From Staphylococcus sp. IVB6181 (GTDB taxonomy: Bacteria > Bacillota > Bacilli > Staphylococcales > Staphylococcaceae), in contig NZ_CP095096.1 in assembly GCF_025561445.1 (NCBI RefSeq), positions 1,963,822-2,027,821 on the forward strand: DNA of 64,000 bases, written 5' to 3'. The stretch's first letter is position 1, and each line of letters starts with the position of its first letter. Both the position numbers and the translations under genes were made by a program. Positions 1 to 8,470 of this stretch are shown here, in pieces. Below the pieces are notes generated by a model. That model searched no databases and was not told the origin of the DNA. It was given only the letters and a program-made list of their open reading frames with translations.

Positions 1-78
1 GAATATAATATCATTTACTCTTCATTAAGCCTAACTTATGCTACAATATTTTCAATAATAGCAAACAGGAGGCTTTAT

Positions 79-690
79 ATGTCTAAATATACTTTTTCTT
101 TAAAAAACTTTAAAGTGTTTGAAGTGCCTGGTTTAGACGCACGCATGCAAGCCATTGAATCAGATATCCGCCCCAAATTACGCAACTTGGGCGAACACTT
201 CACAGACTTTTTAAATACACATACTGCCGACGAATTCTTTCCGCATATCGCAAAGCATGCACGTCGCACAGTAAATCCTCCAAAAGATACATGGATTGCA
301 TTTTCAACTAATAAACGCGGCTATAAAATGCTGCCGCACTTCCAAATCGGCCTTTACGAATCGCAAGTCTTTGTCATGTTCGGTGTGATGCATGAAGCGA
401 AAAACAAAGCACAAGCCATCGACGTGTTCGAAAAGCATCTGTCAGACATTGAAAACTTGCCTGAGGATTACCGTATCTGCCCTGATCACGTCAAAATGGA
501 AAAACCGCTGATTAAAGATTTAACCACAGCGGACTTAGAAGAAACATTAGCACGCGCCAAACAATTAAAGAAAGGCGAGTTCTTTATTGCACGCACCCTT
601 TCTCCGCGTTCGCCTGAATTAAAATCAGACCGTGCTTTCATTGAATTCTTAGAAGCGACTTTCGAACAATTATTAAAGTTCTATCCATAA
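79..690 (+). CDS. UPF0637/DUF1054 family protein (YktB-like)
   Basis: A 203-residue soluble protein without signal peptide or membrane segment. It matches the DUF1054/UPF0637 family (B. subtilis YktB type), whose biochemical role is not established. The start is supported by a strong AGGAGG at 67-72 a few bases upstream. It is the first complete gene in the window, runs toward mntH and is closed by its own hairpin terminator, so it is probably a single-gene unit. Family assignment comes from overall similarity that I remember for staphylococcal homologues next to mntH; function unknown. Confidence 0.85.
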   Translation: MSKYTFSLKNFKVFEVPGLDARMQAIESDIRPKLRNLGEHFTDFLNTHTADEFFPHIAKHARRTVNPPKDTWIAFSTNKRGYKMLPHFQIGLYESQVFVMFGVMHEAKNKAQAIDVFEKHLSDIENLPEDYRICPDHVKMEKPLIKDLTTADLEETLARAKQLKKGEFFIARTLSPRSPELKSDRAFIEFLEATFEQLLKFYP

Positions 691-733
691 TAGCATACAA
701 AAAAACATTACACTATTTATACAGATACCTCGT

Positions 734-765
734 GCTGATTTCAACATCAATTGCTTGAAATCAGC
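734..765 (+). terminator. Intrinsic terminator of the UPF0637 gene
   Basis: An 11-bp arm (GCTGATTTCAA) is repeated inverted as TTGAAATCAGC around a short loop and followed by TTTTTA. It lies about 45 bases after the stop codon. Confidence 0.75.
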
Positions 766-824
766 TTTTTATTTTCCAAAAATTTGTCCATTGTTCACAA
801 TATGTCTTTCATTTTTGTGAATTT

Positions 825-858
825 TTAGGTTGACCTAACTTTATTTTTACTTTATCAT
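825..858 (+). promoter_or_regulatory. mntH promoter with MntR-type operator
   Basis: The inverted repeat TTAGGT-TG-ACCTAA at 825-838 matches the palindrome known for the manganese repressor MntR. It overlaps a -35 box TTGACC (830-835), which is followed after exactly 17 bases by TATCAT (853-858). Bound MntR would block polymerase when manganese is plentiful. Promoter boxes and palindrome are seen; MntR binding is inferred from the downstream gene. Confidence 0.75.
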
Positions 859-898
859 TAAACCATTATTAGAACACATTGAATTGGGAGTGACCTTC

Positions 899-2245
899 TT
901 GAGTAAAAGAGAGGTCAATTATAATAACGACAGCTTAGATGAAATCAATAATACTGTCAGTTTCAACTCAAACAGCAGTATTAAACAGAAATTCCTCTCC
1001 TTCTTAGGACCTGGCTTGCTGGTCGCAGTAGGCTATATGGACCCCGGCAACTGGATAACTTCCATGCAAGGCGGAGCTAAATACGGATATATTCTGTTAT
1101 TCGTGATTTTAATCTCAAGTGTGTCTGCGATGCTCCTGCAAAGCATGACTGTCAGGTTAGGTATCGCATCAGGGCATGATTTAGCCCAAGTTACCAAGCA
1201 TTTTTTAAACAAACCGCTCGCATTTATTTTCTGGATTATAGCTGAACTCGCAATCATTGCTACGGATATTGCTGAAGTTATCGGCAGTGCGATTGCACTT
1301 GATCTATTATTCGGAATTCCATTGCTGGTTGGTGCGATTATTACAGTATTAGATGTCTTTATCTTATTATTCATCATGAAATTCGGTTTCAGAAAGATAG
1401 AAGCGATTGTCGGTACTTTAATCTTTACTGTACTTGCTATCTTCATCTTTGAAGTATATATTGCTTCACCGGATGTCGTGAAAGTCCTAAACGGATTCGT
1501 ACCTAGCAGCAGTATCATTACTGAACACGGTGCGTTATATATCGCATTAGGTATTAACGGCGCAACAATTATGCCGCATAACCTGTACTTGCATTCATCT
1601 ATCGTGCAATCACGTACGTATAACAGAAGAGATGAAGCATCAAAAGCACAAGCAATCAAATATGCGACGATTGATTCTAACATCCAATTATCTATCGCAT
1701 TTGTCATCAACTGCTTATTGCTTGTTCTTGGTGCCGGATTATTCTTCGGCAGCGGCAATGCGGATAATTTAGGCGGGTTCTATGACTTATATCAAGCCTT
1801 AGAACAACAACCGCTGCTCGGTGCATCGCTTGGCGGCTTAATGAGTACACTCTTTGCGGTGGCATTGCTTGCCTCTGGTCAAAACTCAACCATTACAGGT
1901 ACATTAGCCGGTCAAATCGTTATGGAAGGTTTCATCAACTTGAAAATGCCGAACTGGCTAAACCGTTTAATTACGCGCTCACTCGCAATTATCCCGGTTA
2001 TCATTTGCTTGATTATCTTTCACGGCAATGAAAGCATGATGGAACAACTGTTAGTCTTCTCGCAAGTATTCTTAAGTATCGCTTTACCTTTCACATTGAT
2101 ACCGCTTCAGCTTGCGACTAACAACTCGAATCTTATGGGACAATTTAAAAACAAATTATGGATCAACATCGTATCATGGTCTCTCATTGTGATTTTAAGT
2201 CTCTTGAATATTCACTTGATTATTCAAACGTTCCAAGAATTATAA
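899..2245 (+). CDS. mntH: Nramp-family manganese transporter MntH
   Basis: Proton-coupled divalent metal importer of the plasma membrane, mainly for Mn(II). The 448-residue protein has the Nramp signatures: DPGN in the first membrane helix (within GYMDPGNW) and MPH in the sixth ([11 protein letters not shown]), the two metal-binding helix breaks. About eleven hydrophobic segments follow a polar N-terminus. I place the start at the TTG at 899 because GGGAG at 886-890 is correctly spaced for it; the in-frame TTG at 884 lies upstream of that ribosome site. Length fits the family (about 450). A MntR-type box overlaps its promoter and a strong hairpin ends the transcript. Confidence 0.95.
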   Translation: MSKREVNYNNDSLDEINNTVSFNSNSSIKQKFLSFLGPGLLVAVGYMDPGNWITSMQGGAKYGYILLFVILISSVSAMLLQSMTVRLGIASGHDLAQVTKHFLNKPLAFIFWIIAELAIIATDIAEVIGSAIALDLLFGIPLLVGAIITVLDVFILLFIMKFGFRKIEAIVGTLIFTVLAIFIFEVYIASPDVVKVLNGFVPSSSIITEHGALYIALGINGATIMPHNLYLHSSIVQSRTYNRRDEASKAQAIKYATIDSNIQLSIAFVINCLLLVLGAGLFFGSGNADNLGGFYDLYQALEQQPLLGASLGGLMSTLFAVALLASGQNSTITGTLAGQIVMEGFINLKMPNWLNRLITRSLAIIPVIICLIIFHGNESMMEQLLVFSQVFLSIALPFTLIPLQLATNNSNLMGQFKNKLWINIVSWSLIVILSLLNIHLIIQTFQEL

Positions 2246-2252
2246 TAAAGCT

Positions 2253-2291
2253 AACGCACGATCAATCATTCATAGCGATTGATCGTGCGTT
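2253..2291 (+). terminator. mntH terminator hairpin; left member of an exact inverted pair
   Basis: The 15-bp arms AACGCACGATCAATC and GATTGATCGTGCGTT surround the 9-base loop ATTCATAGC, followed by a T-run. The whole 39 bases recur exactly as reverse complement at 4563-4601. Because the arms are self-complementary, only the loop shows the inversion; the T-run lies on the right side in both copies. Confidence 0.9.
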
Positions 2292-2394
2292 TTTTATCAT
2301 ACTCTATAATAAATTCGGCTGATGGGATAATCTAGCGGTTATTTAAAGAGTGCAATTCTCTACTTCAAACGCCTTTACCAAAAGCGACTTAAAA

Positions 2395-2451
2395 TAAAAA
2401 ACTCAGTTAGCATCACTAAATTCTGGAGGAATTAAAGCAAAACTAACTGAG
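2395..2451 (-). terminator. Terminator of the reductase gene
   Basis: Arms CTCAGTTAG (2402-2410) and CTAACTGAG (2443-2451) enclose a long loop. On the minus strand the stem is followed by TTTTTTATTTT. It lies about 145 bases after the stop of the minus-strand reductase. Apart from this and the mntH terminator, nothing recognisable is seen in 2246-2594. Confidence 0.6.
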
Positions 2452-2594
2452 CTGAATATTTAATAAAAACCTAAAAATTTATTTCAAATTTTATACATAA
2501 AGTGAATTTAACATAGAGTCCATTTAAACAGCATAATAAAGTGATATAAGGACTTATTTTGTATACCATATACATTTCATAGTAACAAAGTCTC

Positions 2595-3464
2595 TTATTT
2601 TAATAATTGGGTAATTACTGCTTCAAAATCTTTGCTTCCATAACCGGCTTTAATAGCCTCTTTCATTTGTTTTTCCATGACTTCAGCTACACTAACATCG
2701 ATATTATTTTCTTTCATATTATCAATTACTGTTTCCAAACCATGCGTATGAACATTTAAAGAAGCAATAGTCGCGTCTTTGAATGTTCCATCATAATTTT
2801 CTAAATCATTTGGTAAATGATTTGCTATTTGTTTTACTACTCCTGGAGCTGCTGCTTCCATATGTTTAGAATACTCTGTTATAGGCAAGTCATTTTTTAT
2901 ACATAATGATGATCCTAACAAAGCAAACCAATATATGCCATATTGAATTGCAGATGTACTTAACTCAATAATTTCTGCAAACTGTATACCTTCTCCTACA
3001 TACTGTGGTTTTGAAAGAGCAGTAAGTTCCGATTCTATTTTGTCATAAATTTCACGAGAACCTGAATATACTAAATAAGCATCTTCTGTTCCAATTTGAA
3101 TTGGATAAGACAAAATAACGCTTTCCAGAGGAAGTGCCCCTTTACTCTCAACTATATCTTTAAATTCCAGTGCTTCATCAGGTTTAATTGTCGATGTATT
3201 TACTACAATTTTACCTTTCAAATTATCCGATTTAATTTGTGTAATAACTTGTTTTACTATATCAAAATTTGGGAGATTTAATAAAACAAATTCACAATCT
3301 AAAGCATTATCTAGTTTTTCTTCAAATTTTGCTCCATCATTAACAAGAGTTTCTGCAGCGTTTGGATTTTTATCAACAATTGTAACTTCATGACCTGAAT
3401 TCATGAACGCTCGTATCAAAGATTTACCCATAGTTCCACTTCCAACAACAGTTATTTTAGACAT
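2595..3464 (-). CDS. NAD(P)-dependent 6PGDH/beta-hydroxyacid dehydrogenase-fold reductase, imine-reductase-like
   Basis: A 289-residue two-domain oxidoreductase. The N-terminal Rossmann motif GSGTMG (residues 8-13) binds the dinucleotide, and NTSTIKP near residue 90 is typical of the 3-hydroxyisobutyrate/6-phosphogluconate dehydrogenase superfamily. The second-domain helix that normally carries the catalytic lysine reads [16 protein letters not shown]; the lysine position appears to be glutamate. Lack of lysine there is a hallmark of imine reductases. Substrate unknown. A strong AGGAGG precedes the start. It lies just downstream of a TetR gene with an operator between them, so it is probably under that repressor. 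The region is AT-rich and foreign-looking. Confidence 0.7.
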   Translation of the reverse strand: MSKITVVGSGTMGKSLIRAFMNSGHEVTIVDKNPNAAETLVNDGAKFEEKLDNALDCEFVLLNLPNFDIVKQVITQIKSDNLKGKIVVNTSTIKPDEALEFKDIVESKGALPLESVILSYPIQIGTEDAYLVYSGSREIYDKIESELTALSKPQYVGEGIQFAEIIELSTSAIQYGIYWFALLGSSLCIKNDLPITEYSKHMEAAAPGVVKQIANHLPNDLENYDGTFKDATIASLNVHTHGLETVIDNMKENNIDVSVAEVMEKQMKEAIKAGYGSKDFEAVITQLLK

Positions 3465-3488
3465 ACTGAAACCTCCTATAATTTATTT

Positions 3489-3502
3489 TGACCAATTGGT
3501 CA
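3489..3502. promoter_or_regulatory. Probable TetR-family operator
   Basis: The perfect palindrome TGACCAATTGGTCA is embedded in a longer near-palindrome (about 3481-3510) with ATTTATT/AATAAAT flanks. It sits between the TetR gene and the reductase, about 25 bases before the reductase start. The perfect symmetry and position next to a TetR gene support an operator; binding is inferred. Confidence 0.7.
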
Positions 3503-3550
3503 TAATAAATTATAGCTTTCACAGAAATTAAAGTCAAAGATTTCGAAGAA

Positions 3551-4135
3551 TCAACATAGGTTAACATTATTGAGAATTCTGTTTATTCTTTCCTCATCAT
3601 TTTCTTCAAACAATGAATAGGTTAAAAGTCCTTCAACTAACGTTAATATTACCTCTGATTCAGCTACTGTTTTACTTGGATGTTTATCAAAGATTTCTCC
3701 CAGAACTTTTCTCACAGAATTATGCCAAATTTTATAAGATTCCTTTATTTTATTTTCAATTTCTAGATTCTCACTTTCTAAAATGCTTATTTTTGCAAAA
3801 ATCCAGTTTTTATTCTTCTGGTTATTTATAACTATATCTTTAATAAAAAATTTGATTAAGCTTTCTTGGCTATATCTCATATTCTTATGCTTTTTAATAA
3901 AATCCTGATACCAATTTTCTATTGATACTTTATAATTATCCGTATACATCTCTATATAAGATAAATACATTTGCTGTTTGTTTTTAAAATAATAATGAAT
4001 TTTTGAATGAGGCATATTGGCTTTTAAAGCAATATCTCTCATTGTAACTTTAGATAAGTTTTTTTCTTCTAAACATAATTGTAAAGACTGTAATATTTCT
4101 TTTTTTTGTAATTCTTTATCGACAATCTTAGGCAT
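3551..4135 (-). CDS. TetR/AcrR family transcriptional regulator
   Basis: A 194-residue repressor. The N-terminal helix-turn-helix spans about residues 10-55, with the typical VTMRDIALKANMPHSKIHYYFKNK pattern split over helices 2-3. The C-terminal ligand domain is helical and not conserved. AGGAGG precedes the ATG. It is followed by a reductase gene on the same strand with a perfect palindrome in the gap, suggesting it controls that gene in response to a small molecule, perhaps the reductase's own substrate. AT-rich composition and a flanking transposase relic suggest horizontal transfer. Confidence 0.85.
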   Translation of the reverse strand: MPKIVDKELQKKEILQSLQLCLEEKNLSKVTMRDIALKANMPHSKIHYYFKNKQQMYLSYIEMYTDNYKVSIENWYQDFIKKHKNMRYSQESLIKFFIKDIVINNQKNKNWIFAKISILESENLEIENKIKESYKIWHNSVRKVLGEIFDKHPSKTVAESEVILTLVEGLLTYSLFEENDEERINRILNNVNLC

Positions 4136-4286
4136 TATATATACCTCCTGTTTTATTTACATAATTCCTTATATAAGTACGAAAAAGACGTTGGAAACCC
4201 TTTTAGGATTTCAGTCTCCATAAAAAATAAGGCGCAACCCCCTAAGAGTTAAGTTACCACAAACAAGAGAAGAATTGCGTATTATG

Positions 4287-4525
4287 ATATATTGTATGTC
4301 AAAATTCCTTAATTATAAAGGTGAAATATTATTTTCGATGATGAAGTAGAGGTTATCTATTTTAATCGGATGAAAGCTATGAATCAATTAATAAAAATTA
4401 AAATATCGAAAAAATTGGCAAAAAATAAAACGATGTTACATAGAGTTAAAAAGCAAAGATTCGTCTGTTATTCATGTCATACTTCGTTCGTCGCAGAATC
4501 TATTTTGGCTAAAAAATCATTATAG
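4287..4525 (+). pseudogene. ISL3-family transposase N-terminal relic
   Basis: Translation from 4334 gives FDDEVEVIYFNR, then HRVKKQRFVCYSC...FVAES and a stop at 4523. The order acidic FDDEVEV, then basic KKQRFVC with a Cys-x-x-Cys half-finger, matches the N-terminus of ISL3 transposases. Upstream bases (about 4290-4333) continue the similarity (SLIIKVKYYF) in another frame, so a frameshift is present. The first CxxC of the zinc finger and the whole catalytic domain are missing. This fills most of the 4136-4562 gap; nothing else is recognised there. Confidence 0.6.
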
Positions 4526-4562
4526 TATTTAGTACGAATTTGATGTAGGTCCTGACAAATTT

Positions 4563-4601
4563 AACGCACGATCAATCGCTATGAATGATTGATCGTGCGT
4601 T
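4563..4601 (+). terminator. Second copy of the 39-bp hairpin, inverted
   Basis: Exact reverse complement of 2253-2291: the same 15-bp arms with loop GCTATGAAT, followed by a T-run (4599-4607). It can terminate rightward transcripts leaving the insert. On the minus strand it follows the DUF4064 gene at 4611 but has only a short T-run there. Confidence 0.8.
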
Positions 4602-4610
4602 TTTTTAACT

Positions 4611-5198
4611 TTATTTTGAATCATCACCTAAATCATGTCGTGTCGGACGTTCATTTGAACTTCTTCTGCGCTGTTGTGTTAAATCATGTGTCTCTAAATC
4701 CTCATGTTGCGCAGCGTCTTCTTGATGCGCATGCTCCTCAGCACGCTTTTCACGTTGATCTAAGTCTGTATTAGGATTAGATACAGCATCGAAATAGTTA
4801 TGTTCTCTGTCGTATGCTTTATCCGCTTCGCTTTTAGCTTTGCTTCTTCTGACAAACAGCATAATCCCTGCAATAAAGAATAAAATCGTTGCGATGAAGT
4901 TTGAGAAAAAGATACCCGCAATCGCCGCAATAATTAAAATGATACCTGAAGCGATACGGTTTTTCTTAATCAATACCAAACCGATAGCCGCAATAATCGC
5001 AACTACAATCAAACCTATTGTCGTAAAGATTAATGTTTGATGCAGATATTCAGGCGACATGCTTGGGTCCCCTTGTTTAAGTAAAATATCAGAAAGCATA
5101 CCTTTGCCCATGAAGATGCCGATTAAGAACAATAACATATAAATCAATGTTAAGCCGACACCTATCCAACCTAGTATTTTTTCAGCTTTTCTATTCAT
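4611..5198 (-). CDS. DUF4064-like membrane protein with charged C-terminal tail
   Basis: A 195-residue membrane protein. It begins MNRKAEKILGWIG, followed by one hydrophobic segment, an extracytoplasmic loop (about residues 35-55) and two to three further hydrophobic segments to about residue 118. The rest is a hydrophilic tail rich in E, D, H, Q and R. The layout matches DUF4064 proteins of staphylococci; function unknown. GGGAGGG precedes the start. It is a paralogue of the next gene upstream (5399-6553), which shares the N-terminal AEKVLGW motif and topology. Confidence 0.75.
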   Translation of the reverse strand: MNRKAEKILGWIGVGLTLIYMLLFLIGIFMGKGMLSDILLKQGDPSMSPEYLHQTLIFTTIGLIVVAIIAAIGLVLIKKNRIASGIILIIAAIAGIFFSNFIATILFFIAGIMLFVRRSKAKSEADKAYDREHNYFDAVSNPNTDLDQREKRAEEHAHQEDAAQHEDLETHDLTQQRRRSSNERPTRHDLGDDSK

Positions 5199-5357
5199 AA
5201 TTTCCCTCCCTGATTATAAAAAGTAATCGCTTTGTTAAAGCCCGTTGAAGTGGGTCTTATCAACGTAAATACCCTTAAAGCTCAAATTTATGCAATTTTA
5301 TTTTATTTTGTACATAAGTTAACTTATTTTTGAAACATTACTTGGAATTTATAAAAA

Positions 5358-5390
5358 AAGCCGAAGTCAGTGACGTCACTGCTTCGGCTT
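5358..5390 (-). terminator. Terminator of the longer DUF4064-like gene
   Basis: AAGCCGAAG...CTTCGGCTT stem with an inner GTGACGTCAC palindrome. On the minus strand it is followed by TTTTTTTAT. It separates the two paralogous membrane-protein genes, so they are probably separate transcripts. Confidence 0.75.
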
Positions 5391-5398
5391 AGTTTGCT

Positions 5399-6553
5399 TT
5401 ATTCTTTTTCTTTTGGATTATCTTGTTCTGTTTGTTGCGCTTGTTCATTTGATTCTTCTTTAGGCGCCTCAGGTTTTGTTTTGCCTTGGTTGAAAGAACG
5501 GCGTTCTTCAAAGTTCATACGTCTTTGATTAACCGCACTTGGACGGTTTTTACGTGCCTCTTTCGCACGTTTTTTACGTTCTTTTTTCTCGCGTTTGCGT
5601 GCTGCTTTTTCTTCAGCTGTTTCACCTTTGCGCGGTTCTGGATCGCGGTATTTCACTTCTTCAGGTTCTTGTTCTTCTTGATCCATCGCCTGCTTGCGTG
5701 CTTGTTCACGTTCATACGCTTCATTTTCTTGCTGCGCTTTGACTTCATCTTCTGATTTTTGTTTGTATTTCGCCTGACGTGATAAGAATGCAGGACCAGC
5801 AGCTTCCGCTTCTGAATGTTCTGCATCGCTTGTTTCAGCACTGTCTTCTTGATGCGGTGCTTCTGAATGTTCTTCTTGTACTCTGTCTTTCTTAGGTACA
5901 TAAGGTTTTACATCGTCTTCGTCATCTTCATATTGTGCATGCGGTTCGTCGCGTTTCTCATATGAAGGAACATAGCGCGGATTTCTTTCCTCTTCTTCAT
6001 AGTAACCGCCGCGATGTGATGGTTCTCTGTCATATCTATCATAACGGTCATAATCATTGCCGTATGCACCTGGATAATACGGTACTGTTTCTACTCTGTC
6101 TTTACGCGCAAACATCATAATTGCGACGATAAAGAACAATACTGGAATAATAATTGTAGCTAATAACAATACAAGCGGCAGCGTAATGATAGATGCGACT
6201 AAGAATAAAATTCCTGACAGCACTCTGATATTCATTGAAATAAGTGCTAAGAAAGAAATAAGCAAGCAGACAATCAAGTAAACAATGACTGCCCATATAC
6301 CATTTTGAAGCCAAATCACAAATTGTGTGGTATTTAAACTGTTATTGGCTAACACTTGCTGTGCTAAGTCGTTATTATTAATCGACTGTTCTAGATTTTG
6401 AATTGATGTATTGTTGCTGAATGACACAAGTGCAATAAACATAGTAGTTACTGTTAACAACAGTAATCCAATCCAGTTCAGCCAGCCAAGTACTTTTTCT
6501 GCGACTCTGCTGACTGGGCGTTTTATTTGTGTATATTGTGGTTCATCAGACAT
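5399..6553 (-). CDS. DUF4064-like membrane protein with long acidic/basic tail
   Basis: A 384-residue protein with four hydrophobic segments in the first 150 residues (opening VAEKVLGWLNWIGLLLL) and a hydrophilic tail of about 230 residues. The tail starts with a Tyr/Asp-rich stretch (YGNDYDRYDRYDRE), continues Glu/Asp-rich, then turns strongly basic (KAARKREKKERKKRAKEARK near residue 320) and ends in Q/E. GGGAG at 6562-6566 suits the ATG at 6553 (8-base gap) or 6556 (5-base gap); I chose 6553. The potD stop lies 35 bases upstream, so cotranscription with the pot genes is possible. Function unknown. Confidence 0.75.
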   Translation of the reverse strand: MSDEPQYTQIKRPVSRVAEKVLGWLNWIGLLLLTVTTMFIALVSFSNNTSIQNLEQSINNNDLAQQVLANNSLNTTQFVIWLQNGIWAVIVYLIVCLLISFLALISMNIRVLSGILFLVASIITLPLVLLLATIIIPVLFFIVAIMMFARKDRVETVPYYPGAYGNDYDRYDRYDREPSHRGGYYEEEERNPRYVPSYEKRDEPHAQYEDDEDDVKPYVPKKDRVQEEHSEAPHQEDSAETSDAEHSEAEAAGPAFLSRQAKYKQKSEDEVKAQQENEAYEREQARKQAMDQEEQEPEEVKYRDPEPRKGETAEEKAARKREKKERKKRAKEARKNRPSAVNQRRMNFEERRSFNQGKTKPEAPKEESNEQAQQTEQDNPKEKE

Positions 6554-6587
6554 CATTAACACTCCCTACTCTACTTACTAAATCGTT

Positions 6588-7661
6588 TTATTGTAATGAC
6601 ATTTTGAAATTCAGAAAATGTTCATTATAATCACTTAAAATATCTTTACCCAAATCCTTGTACACTTCAAGCCTATTTTGTGTTTCTTTCGAAGGATAAA
6701 AACGCTGATCCGTTCTGATTTCTTTAGGCAATAGTTTTGCGGCAGCCTTATTCGGTGTCGCATAACCTACCCATTCAGTATTCTGCTTACTGTTTTTAGG
6801 GTCCAATAAGAAATTAATAAATTGATGTGCACCCTCTTTATTTTGTGCAGTTTTCGGTATTACCATCGTATCGAACCACAAATTAGAGCCCTCTTTAGGC
6901 ACAATATAATCAAATTCAGGATTTTCTTGTACGATAGGTGCTGCGGTACCGCTCCATACTACTGCGATATTCGCTTCATGCTGTTCTAACATCATCGTTA
7001 TCTCATCACCGACAATACCTTTGACTTGCGGTGCTAAGTGAGCTAAATCCGCTTCAGCTTCGTTTAAATGCTTCGGATTGGTATCATTCAAACTATAACC
7101 GAGCTTATTCAAACTCAATCCCATGATTTCACGCGCACCATCCACTAATATAATATCATTTTTAAACTTAGGATTATATAAACTTCTCCAAGATGAAAAA
7201 TCTTCCTTTGGATAAGCTTCTTTATTATAAATAATACCCACTGTACCAAAGAAATATGGAATAGAATAACGATTATTTCGATCATAGGCCATATTCATAT
7301 AATTTTTACCCAAATATTTCATGTTTGGCAGCTGTTGATGATCTAAAGGTACCAGCAAATGATCCTTTTTCATCTTTTGTACAGTGTACTCACTTGGGAA
7401 AGCGACATCGTAATGCGTTCCGCCGTTGCGAATTTTAGCTTCCATTGCTTCATTGGAATCAAAGGTTTCATAAACTACTTGAATGCCTGTTTCTTTCTCA
7501 AACTTTTGAATCAACTCAGGATCAATATATTCTCCCCAGTTATAAACATAAATCTTCTTGCCTGACTTTTGGTCATCCTCTGAACTATACCATTTACTTA
7601 CACCAAGGCATAGCAATCCGATAACCAATGCACCGATAACCAGTTGTAGCATTCGATTCAT
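6588..7661 (-). CDS. potD: Spermidine/putrescine ABC transporter substrate-binding protein PotD
   Basis: Extracytoplasmic receptor for polyamines. The 357-residue protein has an N-terminal hydrophobic anchor (residues 4-22) without a convincing lipobox, followed by KKIYVYNWGEYIDPELI, the start typical of PotD/PotF receptors. The body is a type-II periplasmic-binding fold with conserved VVWSGTAAP and WFDTMVIPK stretches. Length is normal for the family. The start overlaps the potC stop by four bases (ATGA type), so it is translated from the pot operon and is its last transporter gene. Confidence 0.9.
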   Translation of the reverse strand: MNRMLQLVIGALVIGLLCLGVSKWYSSEDDQKSGKKIYVYNWGEYIDPELIQKFEKETGIQVVYETFDSNEAMEAKIRNGGTHYDVAFPSEYTVQKMKKDHLLVPLDHQQLPNMKYLGKNYMNMAYDRNNRYSIPYFFGTVGIIYNKEAYPKEDFSSWRSLYNPKFKNDIILVDGAREIMGLSLNKLGYSLNDTNPKHLNEAEADLAHLAPQVKGIVGDEITMMLEQHEANIAVVWSGTAAPIVQENPEFDYIVPKEGSNLWFDTMVIPKTAQNKEGAHQFINFLLDPKNSKQNTEWVGYATPNKAAAKLLPKEIRTDQRFYPSKETQNRLEVYKDLGKDILSDYNEHFLNFKMSLQ

Positions 7662-8470
7662 CGCAGCACACCTCGTTTCAATGCACTATGGCGTTTAGTG
7701 GAGCGTTGAATCGTATAGTAACCGATAATACCAATCATAATCACACCGAAGATCAAAGTAGAAATCGCATTGATTTCCATACTGATACCTTTACGCGCCA
7801 TCGCATAGACTTCTACAGATAAAACACTGAAGCCGTTCCCCGTCACAAAGAAACTGACAGTAAAGTCATCTAATGAATATGTCAAAGCCATAAAGAACCC
7901 TGCAATAATTGCCGGCATCAAATTCGGAATCATAACACGATTCAAGACTTGCCAATCTGTGGCCCCTAAATCTTTAGCAGCCGTAAACATATTCTGGTTC
8001 ATCTCATACAATTGCGGCAAGACGATAATGACCACAATCGGAATACAAAATGCAATATGCGAAATCAATACAGTCCAAAAGCCGAGGCCCATGCCTGTAA
8101 AATGACCAATCGCAGTAAACATAATTAAGAAAGATGCCCCGATAACAACATCAGAAGAAACTAACAAGACATTATTCAATGTTAAAAATGTTAATTTCAT
8201 ACGCTTATGGCGCAAGTGATACAATGCTATGGCACCGAAAGTACCAATGACTGTCGAGAGCGCCGCAGCTAAAAGTGCCACTGCGATGGTGTTGAATAAA
8301 ATCGACATCAAACGGTCATTTTGAAACAACGTTTGATAATGTTCTAACGTAAAACCTTCAAAATGAATCATATTGCCGCCAGAGTTAAAGGAATATACCA
8401 TTAAAAAGAGTATCGGGATATATAACCCGATAACGAGTAATCCTAAATATAATTTGCCATACCATGTCAT
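7658..8470 (-). CDS. potC: Spermidine/putrescine ABC transporter permease PotC
   Basis: Inner permease subunit of the polyamine importer; 270 residues with six predicted membrane segments. The EAA loop that docks on the ATPase is visible as AAKDLGATDWQVLNRVMIPNLMP around residue 165-190. Overlaps potB upstream and potD downstream by four bases each, showing tight translational coupling. Pairs with PotB to form the translocation channel powered by PotA. Confidence 0.92.
   Translation of the reverse strand: MTWYGKLYLGLLVIGLYIPILFLMVYSFNSGGNMIHFEGFTLEHYQTLFQNDRLMSILFNTIAVALLAAALSTVIGTFGAIALYHLRHKRMKLTFLTLNNVLLVSSDVVIGASFLIMFTAIGHFTGMGLGFWTVLISHIAFCIPIVVIIVLPQLYEMNQNMFTAAKDLGATDWQVLNRVMIPNLMPAIIAGFFMALTYSLDDFTVSFFVTGNGFSVLSVEVYAMARKGISMEINAISTLIFGVIMIGIIGYYTIQRSTKRHSALKRGVLR

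Noticed and set aside
1033..1758. Long open frame antisense to mntH (about 240 codons)
   Set aside because: It mirrors the coding frame of mntH, has no ribosome site and resembles no protein.
5486..5755. Phe-rich open frames opposite the DUF4064 tail
   Set aside because: Low-complexity shadow of the Lys/Glu-rich codons on the other strand.
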